From: Meconema thalassinum | Lineage: Eukaryota; Arthropoda; Insecta; Orthoptera; Tettigoniidae | Direction: 5' to 3' | Length of the DNA stretch: 64,000 bases | Assembly (NCBI GenBank): GCA_946902985.2 | Contig: OX336395.1 | Span: 287,737,065 to 287,801,064 of the forward strand | Shown: piece after piece, positions 33,692-46,540 of the stretch | Position numbering within the stretch: position 1 is the first letter of the stretch | Layout of the letters: the number at the start of each line of letters is the position of its first letter | Translations under genes and position numbers: made by a program | Notes under the pieces: model-generated | Database searches by the model: none | Seen by the model: only the letters and a program-made list of their open reading frames with translations | Told to the model about the DNA's origin: nothing

Positions 33692-34466
33692 GTTTGTGTC
33701 ATCGCTCGCTGCATGAGTCACAACTGCCCCAGGGCTGGGCTGTGCCCTGCCTCAGTGTATTGCGTACGCCTTATGCAACAGGACTAATAGGAAAAAGGGA
33801 TGGTCCAGAATATTCGTGACTCAACCAGTGAAGGAAACCTCGAGAAGCCGTGAACCCTGGATGGGTCTAGAAGCATTTATTGAGTCACCGGCCGGCTATA
33901 TAAGAGCGACCTGTCAAGCAGTGTTGTTGTGTTTTACGAGCTAGTGCGAGCGTTTATCCTGAGCGACAGTAGTGTGGTGATTTGCGAAACCCCTAGTGAA
34001 GCTGTTTCTCTTGACAGCGAGGAAGTGAGAAGCATACAGGGGACTGCCTGTGTTTTGAGTGAGTGTGATTTCACTGAGCGTCAGAGATATTGTGGTGAAG
34101 TGCCGCGCGAGTTACGAAACCCAGTGACGTTGTTTCCCAGCTCGTGAACAGCAGAGCAGCGTGTAGCAGGTTTTCGTAACTGTAATTTGTGTACATAGGG
34201 GAGAGTTGCATGTAGTTCTGTCAAGGCCACCAGACTCATTAGCGAGAAGATTAACTGTTGACAAGTGAAAGAGGGCAAGAGCTCTCCATAAGCAAGAGAC
34301 TTGAGGAAAATGGAGTAAGGTTCCAATTGCTTGTATTTGCTGATGAGTTGTGTATCTTTCTGGCCGCAATAAAATTAATTATTTCTTTAAAGGAACATCC
34401 TGTGTTGTGCTTTCTACCCACCGTAATCCAGTTAACAAAAGTGCCACTAGGGGGTGGCTCGTAACA
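33678..34466 (+). repeat. LTR2 of the Gypsy array (shared by units 1 and 2)
   Basis: A 789-bp LTR beginning TATTACGGC and ending CGTAACA, with TATATAAG at 33897-33904 and AATAAA at 34368-34373. It serves as 3' LTR of unit 1 and 5' LTR of unit 2. Confidence 0.92.
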
Positions 34467-34565
34467 ACTGGTGTCAGAAGCCGGATTACGAACTCAAGCA
34501 CTACACCTGACGGTCCCGGTTTCAAAACCCGAGCAGGTCATTTTCTCTAATTTTCCTGTGAGTGC

Positions 34566-36043
34566 ATGCCCTTAACAAGACAAACAACTAAAATGGAGGC
34601 GCAATTGGCAGCATTGCTAGAAAAGTTAAGTGGCATGGGAGCCAAGATGGATGACGGCCAGAAGGACCTGAAGGATGACCTGAGGAAGATGGGAGACGGC
34701 CAGAAGAAGATGGAGGACGGCCAGAAGAAGTTAGCCGAGGACCTAACTGCCAAACTAGAAGACGGCCAGAAGAACTTAGCCGAGGACCTAACTGCCAAAC
34801 TAGAAGACGGCCAGAAGAAGATGGAAGACGGTCAAAATAAGCTAGCGGAGGACCTGAAGAGGATAGAGGACGGCCACAAGAAGATGGAAGACGGTCAGAA
34901 TAAGTTGACACAGGACCTGAAGAAATGAGAACTGGGTCTGCGTGAGGAAGTCACGGCAGTGGAAAAGAAGTTCGACGCCTTACAAGTGGAAGTTGCCGAG
35001 TTGCGCCAACGCCCGCTGATGGGGGTGAAGGAGAAATTCAACGCCTTACAAAAGGAAGTTGCCGAGCTGCGCCAACGCCCACTGACGGGGGTGGAAGAGA
35101 AATTCAACGCTTTTCAGAAGGAAATTGCTGAGCTGAGCCAACGCCCGCCGACGGGGATGGAAGGGAGATTCAACGCTCTACAAGAGGAAGTTGCCGAGCT
35201 GCGCCAACGCCCGCCCACCGTTACACCGGGAATATCAGGAACGGGACATAGCAGAGTGACGCCCCCAACCTTCGACGGAAAGGTCCCGTGGAGCACCTAC
35301 TTACGTCAGTTCGAGGCGGCCTGTTCCATAAATAACTGGAACAACACAGAAAAGGCTACAGCTCTCATTATAGCGCTGAGAGGTGACGCCCTTAACGTCC
35401 TTCAGGCCATCCCGACTGGATCCCAGGCTACGCTTCACTGATCGCCCATATGGAGTCCCGATATGGAGATAGCCATCTTCCGCAGGCCTACCAGATGCAG
35501 CTCCGGACCCGGGTACAGAAGAACGCGGAAACCCTGCAGGAGTTCAAGATGGACATCGCACGCCTCGTAAGGCTCGCCTATCCAACAGCGCCGGCCGACT
35601 TTCTGGAACAGATTGCGACGCAGACCTTCACCGACGGGCTACGGGACTCGGACACTCAACAGGTGCTGCGACTCGCGCGCAATAAGACCCTGGCAGATGC
35701 GCTGAGCCACGCACTTGAGTTCGAGACGGCAAAAGAGGCATCTAGAATGCACACGCGGGTGCGTCAAGTGGACGTCGACGAACCAGGAAAAACCAACGAG
35801 ACCAAGCCCCTGGCCGACGAATTGATGGAGGCGCTAAGCCGTTTCTTCGATAGTCGCGGCACCACCAGCAACGACACAGCCGGAAGACAACCGGAGAGGC
35901 GGCCCGGAAGAGGACTACCGACCTGCTGGGCCTGCGGTAAGAAAGGCCACCTGAGCAAGGACTGCGGTGGTCGCCGCCGCCGAGGGTACCCGACGGGAAA
36001 TCAGTCGTCTGAAAACCGCGCGGCCCAGGGAAACGAGTATTAG
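34566..36043 (+). pseudogene. gag: Gag of Gypsy unit 2, UGA plus one-base deletion
   Basis: Same domain order as unit 1. The UGA at 34926-34928 interrupts the coiled-coil repeats, and a one-base deletion near 35427 shifts the frame inside the capsid region. The C-terminal part with the zinc knuckle CWACGKKGHLSKDC (about 35930-35971) is in its native frame. It ends at TAG 36041-36043, seven bases after the GGGAAAC slip site, which is the arrangement expected when pol is reached by -1 frameshifting. Confidence 0.87.
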
Positions 36044-36089
36044 CCAGCCATGGGGGGCAAAGGTTGGCTTGTGACAGTCGTCAAGCCCC
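36028..36089 (+). promoter_or_regulatory. Predicted -1 ribosomal frameshift signal, Gypsy unit 2
   Basis: The slip site is G GGA AAC at 36028-36034, in the gag frame and six bases before the gag TAG. After a 7-base spacer comes AGCCAGCC (36042-36049), pairing with GGTTGGCT (36062-36069), an 8-bp stem with one G-U. The loop GGGGC (36054-36058) can pair with GCCCC (36085-36089), giving an H-type pseudoknot. The -1 frame is open from the slip site into protease. Function is predicted from sequence only. Confidence 0.7.
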
Positions 36090-39000
36090 GGTAGTCCAAG
36101 TGCGTGTGACAAAGTTACGGAGGGACAGTAGCAGCCTGATGGTCGACGGAGTCGTCAACGGAGTGAGCTGGCCCATGCTGATCGACACGGGAGCGTCGAG
36201 GACCATCGTCAATCCCACAGTGATCCCGAAGTGGAGAGTGCAACCCACACAAAGGAACCTCCAGCTAATAACCGCGACCGGAGAGACCGCACCGGTACAT
36301 GGCGAAGCATCACTGGAGCTCGTCATTGGTCGACGGGTGGTGAAGCATCCAGTGCTTGTGGCTGAAGTATCAAACGAAGTGATCATTGGACTGGACTTCC
36401 TGGACCAGAACAACATCATCTTGGATCTGAGTACCAACACTCTGCACTTCGGAGGTGAGGAACTTGCTTTGCAACCAACACACGAGGACGTCGCCACACG
36501 AAGAGTAAGGCTGAGAGAGGACGTCATCGTTCCTGCCAGGACGGAGGTCAGCGCCACCGTAAATGTCGATGGAACTGCTGAGGGAGTGGCGGCTGTCATC
36601 GAGCCAAAATATGAGGACATCCAGACAAAAGGATTGCTAGTTGCCAAGACCCTCATCAACACGACGCCTCGGCCGTACGTCCGCCTGTCCAACCTGAACG
36701 ACTACGATATTACGGTTCACTGGGACACCAACCTAGGAGTCTGCCAGCCCGTTACCTGGATTGCCCGCATCACAGACTCGACGGACGGACACCTGCAGAC
36801 GGACAGCCGAAGAAGACGTGCCCTGCCAGAGGTACTACAGAAGCTATACCAAGGATCCCAGGACCATTTAGACGAGGAGCAATCACGCCAACTTCAGGAC
36901 CTGCTACGCGAATTCCAGGATGTCTTCTCCGTGGGGAGCAAAGACTTCGGTAGGACAAGCTTGGTCCAGCTCAGAATCGACGTTGGGGACAGCACACCGA
37001 TTAGGGCCCCATTCCGACGTGTCCCGCTCGCCAAGCAAGCCGATGTCGACCGGATGATAGAAGAGATGAAGGAGCAAGGGGTGATCGAGCCATTACATAA
37101 TCCTTGGAGTACTCCGGTCGTGCTAGTGAAGAAGAAGGACGGTTCCACCAGCTTCTGCTTGGACTACAGGTGGGTGAACGACGTCACGAAGAAGGACAGC
37201 TACCCTCTACCCCGGATCGACGACACACTGGACACCATATCAGGATCAAGATGGTTCTCCACCTTGGATTTGAAGAGTGGCTACTGGCAGGTGGAGGTCC
37301 ACCCTAAGGACCGCGAGAAAACGGCGTTCTCTGTGGGCAGCAGGCTCTGGCAGTTTACCGTCATGCCATTCGGTCTGTGCAACGCCCCTGCGACCTTCGA
37401 AAGGCTAATGGAGTCCATTCTGAGGGGACTACGCTGGAAGACCTGCCTGGTCTACCTAGACGACGTCATCGTTCTGGGAAGAAGCTTCGAGTAGCACTAC
37501 AGTAACCTGAGGGAGATCTTGATGAAGCTACGGGCTGCCCAGCTGAAGTTGAGCCCCAAGAAGTGTCAGCTCTTCCAGAAGCAGGTCCAGTACCTTGGGC
37601 ATATCGTCTCCGAGGAAGGGGTGCGCACCGACCCAGAGAGGACCGCAGCTGTAAGGGAGTGGCCAGTTCCGAAGGACAAGTCCCAACTACGAAGCTTCCT
37701 GGGACTCTGCACTTATTACCGTCGCTTCGTGAGAGGATTCGCCGACATCGCCAAACCTTTACATCGACTGACTGAGAAGGACCAACTCTTCACGTGGACA
37801 GCAGAATGCCACAGCGCCTTCGAACAACTCAAGCAGGCTCTGTGCACCGCGCCTATTCTGGCATACCCCAGACCTGGAACAAGGTTCATCGTCGATACCG
37901 ATGCGAGCGACTTTGGCATAGGGGGGGATCCTGTCGCAAGTAGTGGACGGCGAAGAGAGAGTAGTGGCCTACTTCAGCAAGGCCTTGTCAAAGCCATAAA
38001 GGAAATACTGCGTCACCAGGAAGGAGCTGCTCGCCATCGTGAAGACCATTGAACACTTCCACAAGTACCTGTACGGGCAAGAATTTCTCATCAGGACGGA
38101 CCATGTATCCCTGCGGTGGCTCCTGAATTTCAAGAAGCCCGAGGGTCAACTCGCGCGGTGGTTAGAGAGGCTTCAACAGTACAACTTTGAGATTCAGCAC
38201 AGGAAAGGCCAACTGCATTCTAACGCCGACGCCCTGTCTCGAAGACCGTGCCCCGAAGACTGCACCTTCTGTGCCCGAAGGGAGGAGAACACCGGGATAC
38301 AGTGCCGAAGGACTACCGTGGAACTTCAAGGGAGCTAGAGCCGCGAATCTTTCACGCGCGCACAAGCAGAAGATGATGACCTGGGACTGATAGCCGAATG
38401 GAAGAGGGACTGTGTCCCCAGACCCGGGTGGAACATTGTGAGTGACTGCAGCCCAAAGTTTAAGTCCTACTGGGCGCAGTGGGACTCGCTGGTTGTGAGG
38501 GATGGCCTCATATGCCGTACCTGGGAGAGCACCGACGGGAAGACATCTCGGGAACAAGTCGTCGTTCCAAAGGCTATGACGGAGGAAGTCCTGAAGAAAG
38601 TCCATGGAAGATCATCTGGTGGACACCTAGGAATAAAGAAGACCCTGGAGAAGCTGAGAGAGCGGTTCTACTGGATCGGATGCCGAACTGACGTGGAGAA
38701 CCTCTGCGCGAGGTGCCACGATTGCGCAGCCAGCAAGGGCCCAGTACGAAGACGACGGGGTCCACTGAAGACCTACAACGTGGGCGGCCCCATGGAGAGT
38801 GGCCATCGATGTTGCTGGGCCATTCCCGTTAAGCGAGGCAGGGAACTGCTACATATTGGTCGTCAGCGACTACTTTACCAAATGGCCGGAAGCGTATGCG
38901 CTCCCTAACCAAGAAGCCGCGACGATCGCAGAGACCCTGGTGAAGGAATTCGTCAGCCGGTACGGAGTACCCCTGGAGCTGCACTCCGACTAAGGGAGGA

Positions 39001-39675
39001 ACTTCGAGTCGCAGGTGTTCCAGAACCTATGCCAGCTGCTGGGAATCCGGAAGACAAGGACGACGCCGCTACACCCTCAGTCCGACAGGATGGTAGAGCG
39101 ATTCCATCGCACCATCGAGAACCATCTCCGAATAGTCGTCAGCGAGCACAGAGGGATTGGCACAAAATCTTCCACAATCTCTCCTGGCCTACCGCACCGC
39201 CGTGCATGAAGCCACCGGGTGCACACCAGCCCGGGCCATGTTTGGGAGGGAGCTCCGTCTACCTGTCGATCTTGCCTTCGGCCGACCTGGGAATGATCCG
39301 GTCCCGGTAAGCCAGTATTGTCAAGAACTGGTCGACCAACTGGAGGACGTGCACGCGTTCGCGAGGAGGAAACTGCAGATCGAGACCGACCGAATGAAGA
39401 CCCGATACGACCAACATACGGATGCCGGCGGGTTCCACGAGGACGACCTGGTCTGGTTCTTTAACCCATTACGGAAGAAAGGCCTGTCACCCAAACTGCA
39501 GAAGTCCTGGGAGGGCCCGTACCGAGTCGTGAAACGGATCAACGATATCATCTACAGGATCCAGCGGAGCCCGAGGGCATCGAGATCGCCTGGCAGCCTA
39601 CGGAGGGACACAGACGGACCAATGATTGATCGGGACGATCAGCCTTTTAGGAAGGGGGTGGTATTACGGCCGTGA
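36034..39675 (+). pseudogene. pol: Pol of Gypsy unit 2, several lesions
   Basis: Open in the -1 frame from the slip site through protease (LIDTGASRTIVN) and RT (LVYLDDVIVLG, catalytic) to a TAG at 37492-37494. The RNase H region is frameshifted by a run of 7 G (37921-37927) after DTDASDFGI. There is a TAA at 37997-37999 and a TAG at 38336-38338. In integrase, a 2-bp deletion near 38798, the TAA at 38991-38993 after ELHSD, and one-base deletions near 39151 and 39166 break the reading. The GPY/F module and the end KGVVLRP (TGA 39673-39675) are readable. It is the most damaged of the three complete units. Confidence 0.87.
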
Positions 39676-40450
39676 GTTTGTGTCATCGCTCGCTGCATGA
39701 GTCACAACTGCCCCAGGGCTGGGCTGTGCCCTGCCTCAGTGTACTGCGTACGCCTTATGCAACAGGACTAATAGGAAAAAGGGATGGTCCAGAATATTCG
39801 TGACTCAACCAGTGAAGGAAACCTCGAGAAGCCGTGAACCCTGGATGGGTCTAGAAGCCTTTATTGAGTCACCGGCCGGCTATATAAGAGCGACCTGTCA
39901 AGCAGTGTTGTTGTGTTTTACGAGCTAGTGCGAGCGTTTATCCTGAGCGACAGTAGTGTGGTGACTTGCGAAACCCCTAGTGAAGCCGTTTCTCTTGACA
40001 GCGAGGAAGTGAGAAGCATACAGGGGACTGCCTGTGTTTTGAGTGAGTGTGATTTCACTGAGCGTCAGAGATATTGTGGTGAAGTGCCGCGCGAGTTACG
40101 AAACCCAGTGACGTTGTTTCCCAGCTCGTGAACAGCAGAGCAGCGTGTAGCAGGTTTTCGTAACTGTAATTTGTGTACATAGGGGAGAGTTGCATGTAGT
40201 TCTGTCAAGGCCACCAGACTCATTAGCGAGAAGATTAACTGTTGACAAGTGAAAGAGGGCAAGAGCTCTCCATAAGCAAGAGACTTGAGGAAAATGGAGT
40301 AAGGTTCCAATTGCTTGTATTTGCTGATGAGTTGTGTATCTTTCTGGCCGCAATAGAATTAATTATTTCTTTAAAGGAACATCCTGTGTTGTGCTTTCTA
40401 CCCACCGTAATCCAGTTAACAAAAGTGCCACTAGGGGGTGGCTCGTAACA
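39662..40450 (+). repeat. LTR3 of the Gypsy array (shared by units 2 and 3)
   Basis: A 789-bp LTR with TATATAAG at 39891-39898. Its polyadenylation signal is altered to AATAGA (40352-40357), unlike the AATAAA of the other three LTRs. Confidence 0.92.
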
Positions 40451-40550
40451 ACTGGTGTCAGAAGCCGGATTACGAACTCAAGCACTACACCTGACGGTCC
40501 CGGTTTCAAAACCCGAGCAGGTCATTTTTCTCTAATTTTCCTGTGAGTGC

Positions 40551-42029
40551 ATGCCCTTAACAAGACAAACAACTAAAATGGAGGCGCAATTGTCAGCATT
40601 GCTAGAAAAGTTAAGTGGCATGGAAGCCAAGATGGATGACGGCCAGAAGGACCTGAAGGATGATCTGAGGAAGATGGGAGACGGCCAGAAGAAGATGGAG
40701 GACGGCCAGAAGAAGTTAGCCGAGGACCTAACTGCCAAACTAGAAGACGGCCAGAAGAAGTTAGCCGAGGACCTAACTGCCAAACTAGAAGACGGCCAGA
40801 AGAAGATGGAAGACGGTCAAAATAAGCTAGCTGAGGACCTGAAGAGGATAGAGGACGGCCACAAGAAGATGGAAGACGGTCAGAATAAGTAGACACAGGA
40901 CCTGAAGAAATGAGAACTGGGTCTGCGTGAGGAAGTCACGGCAGTGGAAAAGAAGTTCGACGCCTTACAAGTGGAAGTTGCCGAGCTGCGCCAACGCCCG
41001 CTGATGGGGGTGAAGGAGAAATTCAACGCCTTACAAAAGGAAGTTGCCGATCTGCGCCAACGCCCACTGACGGGGGTGGAAGAGAAATTCAACGCTTTTC
41101 AAAAGGAAATTGCTGAGCTGAGCCAACGCCCGCCGACGGGGATGGAAGGGAGATTCAACGCTCTACAAGAGGAAGTTGCCGAGCTGCGCCAACGCCCGCC
41201 CACCGTTACACCGGGAATATCAGGAACGGGACATAGCAGAGTGACGCCCCCAACCTTCGACGGAAAGGTCCCGTGGAGCACCTACTTACGTCAGTTCGAG
41301 GCGGCCTGTTCCATAAATAACTGGAACAACACAGAAAAGGCTACAGCTCTCATTATAGCGCTGAGAGGTGACGCCCTTAACGTCCTTCAGGCCATCCCGA
41401 CTGGATCCCAGGACTACGCTTCACTGATCGCCCATATGGAGTCCCGATATGGAGATAGCCATCTTCCGCAGGCCTACCAGATGCAGCTCCGGACCCGGGT
41501 ACAGAAGAACGCGGAAACCCTGCAGGAGTTCAAGATGGACATCGCACGCCTCGTAAGGCTCGCCTATCCAACAGCGCCGGCCGACTTTCTGGAACAGATT
41601 GCGACGCAGACCTTCACCGACGGGCTACGGGACTCGGACACTCAACAGGTGCTGCGACTCGCGCGCAATAAGACCCTGGCAGATGCGCTGAGCCACGCAC
41701 TTGAGTTCGAGACTGCAAAAGAGGCATCTAGAATGCACACGCGGGTGCGTCAAGTGGACGTCGACGAACCAGCAAAAACCAACGAGACCAAGCCCCTGGC
41801 CGACGAATTGATGGAGGCGCTAAGCCGTTTCTTCGATAGTCGCGGCACCACCAGCAACGACACAGCCGGAAGACAACCGGAGAGGCGGCCCGGAAGAGGA
41901 CTACCGACCTGCTGGGCCTGCGGTAAGAAAGGCCACCTGAGCAAGGACTGCGGTGGTCGCCGCCGCCGAGGGTACCCGACGGGAAATCAGTAGTCTGAAA
42001 ACCGCGCGGCCCAGGGAAACGAGTATTAG
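40551..42029 (+). pseudogene. gag: Gag of Gypsy unit 3, three stops
   Basis: Same layout as unit 2. It carries a private TAG at 40890-40892, the shared UGA at 40911-40913 and a private TAG at 41991-41993, just before the slip site. The capsid-like region and the zinc knuckle (about 41915-41956) are otherwise open. The native gag stop is TAG 42027-42029. Confidence 0.87.
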
Positions 42030-42075
42030 CCAGCCTTGGGGGGCAAAGGTTGGCTTGTGACAGTCGTCAAGCCCC
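42014..42075 (+). promoter_or_regulatory. Predicted -1 ribosomal frameshift signal, Gypsy unit 3
   Basis: GGGAAAC at 42014-42020, spacer of 7, stem AGCCAGCC (42028-42035) with GGTTGGCT (42048-42055), loop GGGGC (42040-42044) complementary to GCCCC (42071-42075). Same design as unit 2; the in-frame gag stop follows at 42027. Confidence 0.7.
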
Positions 42076-45000
42076 GGTAGTCCAAGTGCGTGTGACAAAG
42101 TTACGGAGGGACAGTAGCAGCCTGATGGTCGACGGAGTCGTCAACGGAGTGAGCTGGCCCATGCTGATCGACACGGGAGCGTCGAGGACCATCGTCAATC
42201 CCACAGTGATCCCGAAGTGGAGAGTGCAACCCACACAAAGGAATCTCCAGCTAATAACCGCGACCGGAGAGACCGCACCGGTACATGGCGAAGCATCACT
42301 GGAGCTCGTCATTGGTCGACGGGTGGTGAAGCATCAAGTGCTTGTGGCTGACGTATCAAACGAAGTGATCATTGGACTGGACTTCCTGGACCAGAACAAC
42401 ATCATCTTGGATCTGAGTACCAACACTCTGCACTTCGGAGGTGAGGAACTTGCTTTGCAACCAACACACGAGGACGTCGCCACACGAAGAGTAAGGCTGA
42501 GAGAGGACGTCATCGTTCCTGCCAGGACGGAGGTCAGCGCCGCCGTAAATGTCGATGGAACTGCTGAGGGAGTGGCGGCTGTCATCGAGCCAAAATATGA
42601 GGATATCCAGACAAAAGGATTGCTAGTTGCCAAGACCCTCATCAACACGACGCCTCGGCCGTACGTCCGCCTGTCCAACCTGAACGACTACGATATTACG
42701 GTTCACTGGGACACCAACCTAGGAGTCTGCCAGCCCGTTACCTGGATTGCCCGCATCACAGACTCGACGGACGGACACCTGCAGACGGACAGCCGAAGAA
42801 GACGCGCCCTGCCAGAGGTACTACAGAAGCTATACCAAGGATCCCAGGACCATTTAGACGAGGAGCAATCACGCCAACTTCAGGACCTGCTACGCGAATT
42901 CCAGGATGTCTTCTCCGTGGGGAGCAAAGACTTCGGTAGGACAAGCTTGGTCCAGCTCAGAATCGACGTTGGGGACAGCACACCGATTAGGGCCCCATTC
43001 CGACGTGTCCCGCTCGCCAAGCAAGCCGAAGTCGACCGGATGATAGAAGAGATGAAGGAGCAAGGGGTGATCGAGCCATTACATAATCCTTGGAGTTCTC
43101 CGGTCGTGCTAGTGAAGAAGAAGGACGGTTCCACCAGCTTCTGCTTGGACTACAGGTGGGTGAACGACGTCACGAAGAAGGACAGCTACCCTCTACCCCG
43201 GATCGACGACACGCTGGACACCATATCAGGATCAAGATGGTTCTCCACCTTGGATTTGAAGAGTGGCTACTGGCAGGTGGAGGTCCACCCTAAGGACCGC
43301 GAGAAAACGGCGTTCTCTGTGGGCAGCAGGCTCTGGCAGTTCACCGTCATGCCATTCGGTCTGTGCAACGCCCCTGCGACCTTCGAAAGGCTAATGGAGT
43401 CCATTCTGAGGGGACTACGCTGGAAGACCTGCCTGGTCTACCTAGACGACGTCATCGTTCTGGGAAGAAGCTTCGAGGAGCACTACAGTAACCTGAGGGA
43501 AATCTTGATGAAGCTACGGGCTGCCCAGCTGAAGTTGAGCCCCAAGAAGTGTCAGCTCTTCCAGAAGCAGGTCCAGTACCTTGGGCATATCGTCTCCGAG
43601 GCAGGGGTGCGCACCGACCCAGAGAGGACAGCAGCTGTGAGGGAGGGGCCAGTTCCGAAAGACAAGTCCCAACCACGAAGCTTCCTGGGACTCTGCACTT
43701 ATTACCGTCGCTTCGTGAGAGGATTCGCCGACATCGCCAAACCTTTACATCGACTGACTGAGAAGGACCAACTCTTCACGTGGACAGCAGAATGCCACAG
43801 CGCCTTCGAACAACTCAAGCAGGCTCTGTGCACCGCGCCTATTCTGGCGTACCCCAGACCTGGAACAAGGTTCATCGTCGATACCGATGCGAGCGACTTT
43901 GGCATAGGGGGGGATCCTGTCGAAAGTAGTGGACGGCGAAGAGAGAGTAGTGGCCTACTTCAGAAAGGCCTTGTCAAAGCCAGAAAGGAACTACTGCGTC
44001 ACCAGGAAGGGGCTGCTCGCCATCGTGAAGACCATTGAACACTTCCACAAGTACCTGTACGGGCAAGAATTTCTCATCAGGACGGACCATGTATCCCTGC
44101 GGTGGCTCCTGAATTTCAAGCAGCCCGAGGGTCAACTCGCGCGGTGGTTAGAGAGGCTTCAACAGTACAACTTTGAGATTCAGCACAGGAAAGGCCAACT
44201 GCATTCTAACGCCGACGCCCTCTCTCGAAGACCGTGCCCCGAAGACTGCACCTTCTGTGCCCGAAGGGAGGAGAACACCGGGATACAGTGCCGAAGGACT
44301 ACCGTGGAACTTCAAGGGAGCTGGAGCCGCGAATCTTTCACGCGCGCACAAGCAGAAGATGATGACCTGGGACTGATAGCCGAATGGAAGAGGGCCTGTG
44401 TCCCCAGACCCGGGTGGAACATTGTGAGTGACTGCAGCCCAAAGTTTAAGTCTTACTGGGCGCAGTGGGACTCGCTGGTTGTGAGGGATGGCCTCATATG
44501 CCGTACCTGGGAGAGCACCGACGGGAAGACATCTCGGGAACAAGTCGTCGTTCCAAAGGCTATGACGGAGGAAGTCCTGAAGGAAGTCCATGGAAGATCA
44601 TCTGGTGGACACCTAGGAATAAAAAAGACCCTGGAGAAGCTAAGAGAGCGGTTCTACTGGATCGGATGCCGAACTGACGTGGAGAACCACTGCGCGAGGT
44701 GCCACGATTGCCCAGCCAGCAAGGGCCCAGTACGAAGACGACGGGGTCCACTGAAGACCTACTACGTGGGCGGCCCCATGGAGAGAGTGGCCATCGATGT
44801 TGCTGGGCCATTCCCGCTAAGCGAGGCAGGGAACTGCTACATATTGGTCGTCAGCGACTACTTTACCAAATGGCCGGAGGCGTATGCGCTCCCTAACCAA
44901 GAAGCCGCGACGATCGCAGAGACCCTGGTGAAGGAATTCGTCAGCCGGTACGGAGTACCCCTGGAGCTGCACTCCGACTAAGGGAGGAACTTCGAGTCGC

Positions 45001-45665
45001 AGGTGTTCCAGAACCTATGCCAGCTGCTGGGAATCCGGAAGACAAGGACGACGCCGCTACACCCTCAGTCCGACGGGATGGTAGAGCGATTCAATCGCAC
45101 CATCGAGAACCATCTCCGAATAGTCGTCAGCGAGCGCCAGAGGGATTGGCACAAACATCTTCCACAATCTCTCCTGGCCTACCGCGCCGCCGTGCATGAA
45201 GCCACCGGGTGCACACCAGCCCGGGCCATGTTTGGGAGGGAGCTCCGTCTACCTGTCGATCTTGCCTTCGGCCGACCTGGGAATGATCCGGTCCCGGTAA
45301 GCCAGTATTGTCAAGAACTGGTCGACCAACTGGAGGACGTGCACGCGTTCGCGAGGAGGAAACTGCAGATCGAGACCGACCGAATGAAGACCCGATACGA
45401 CCAACAGACGGATGCCGGCGGATTCCACGAGGACGACCTGGTCTGGTTCTTCAACCCATTACGGAAGAAAGGCCTGTCACCCAAACTGCAGAAGTCCTGG
45501 GAGGGCCCGTACCGAGTCGTGAAACGGATCAACGATGTCGTCTACAGGATCCAGCGGAGCCCGAGGGCATCGAGATCGCCTGGCAGCCTACGGAGGGACA
45601 CAGACGGACCAATGATTGATCGGGACGATCAGCCTTTTAGGAAGGGGGTGGTATTACGGCTGTGA
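42020..45665 (+). pseudogene. pol: Pol of Gypsy unit 3, best preserved copy
   Basis: The -1 frame is open from 42020 through protease (MLIDTGASRTIVN), RT (STLDLKSGYWQ; LVYLDDVIVLG) and into RNase H. Only two lesions are seen: the 7-G run at 43907-43913 that shifts the frame after DASDFGIGG, and the TAA at 44979-44981 right after the integrase ELHSD. The SKPERNYCVTRK segment here keeps the sense codon that is TAA in units 1 and 2. Integrase zinc ligands, the first catalytic Asp (VAIDVAGPF), the Glu (MVERFNRT) and GPY/F (WEGPYRVVKR) are intact. It ends at TGA 45663-45665. Confidence 0.88.
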
Positions 45666-46440
45666 GTTTGTGTCATCGCTCGCTGCATGAGTTACAAATG
45701 CCCCAGGGCTGGGATGTGCCCTGCCTCAGTGTATTGCGTACGCCTTATGCAACAGGACTAATAGGAAAAAGGGATGGTTCAGAATATTCGTGACTCAACC
45801 AGTGAAGGAAACCTCGAGAAGCCGTGAACCCTGGATGGGTCTAGAAGCATTTATTGAGTCACCGGCCGGCTATATAAGAGCGACCTGTCAAGGAGTGTTG
45901 TTGTGTTTTACGAGCTAGTGCGAGCGTTTATCCTGAGCGACAGTAGTGTGGTGACTTGCGAAACCCCTAGTGAAGCCGTTTCTCTTGACAGCGAGGAAGT
46001 GAGAAGCATACAGGGGACTGCCTGTGTTTTGAGCGAGTGTGATTTCACTGAGCGTCAGAGATATTGTGGTGAAGTGCCGCGCGAATTACGAAACCCAGTG
46101 ACGTTGTTTCCCAGCTCGTGAACAGCAGAGCAGCGTGTAGCAGGTTTTCGTAACTGTAATTTGTGTACATAGGGGAGAGTTGCATGTAGTTCTGTCAAGG
46201 CCACCAGACTCATTAGCGAGAAGATTAACTGTTGACAAGTGAAAGAGGGCAAGAGCTCTCCATAAGCAAGAGACTTGAGGAAAATGGAGTAAGGTTCCAA
46301 TTGCTTGTATTTGCTGATGAGTTGTGTATCTTTCTGGCCGCAATAAAATTAATTATTTCTTTAAAGGAACATCCTGTGTTGTGCTTTCTACCCACCGTAA
46401 TCCAGTTAACAAAAGTGCCACTAGGGGGTGGCTCGTAACA
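45652..46440 (+). repeat. LTR4 of the Gypsy array (shared by units 3 and 4)
   Basis: A 789-bp LTR with TATATAAG at 45871-45878 and AATAAA at 46342-46347. It is the last LTR; the distal LTR of unit 4 is missing. Confidence 0.92.
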
Positions 46441-46540
46441 ACTGGTGTCAGAAGCCGGATTACGAACTCAAGCACTACACCTGACGGTCCCGGTTTCAAA
46501 ACCCGAGCAGGTCATTTTTCTCTAATTTTCCTGTGAGTGC

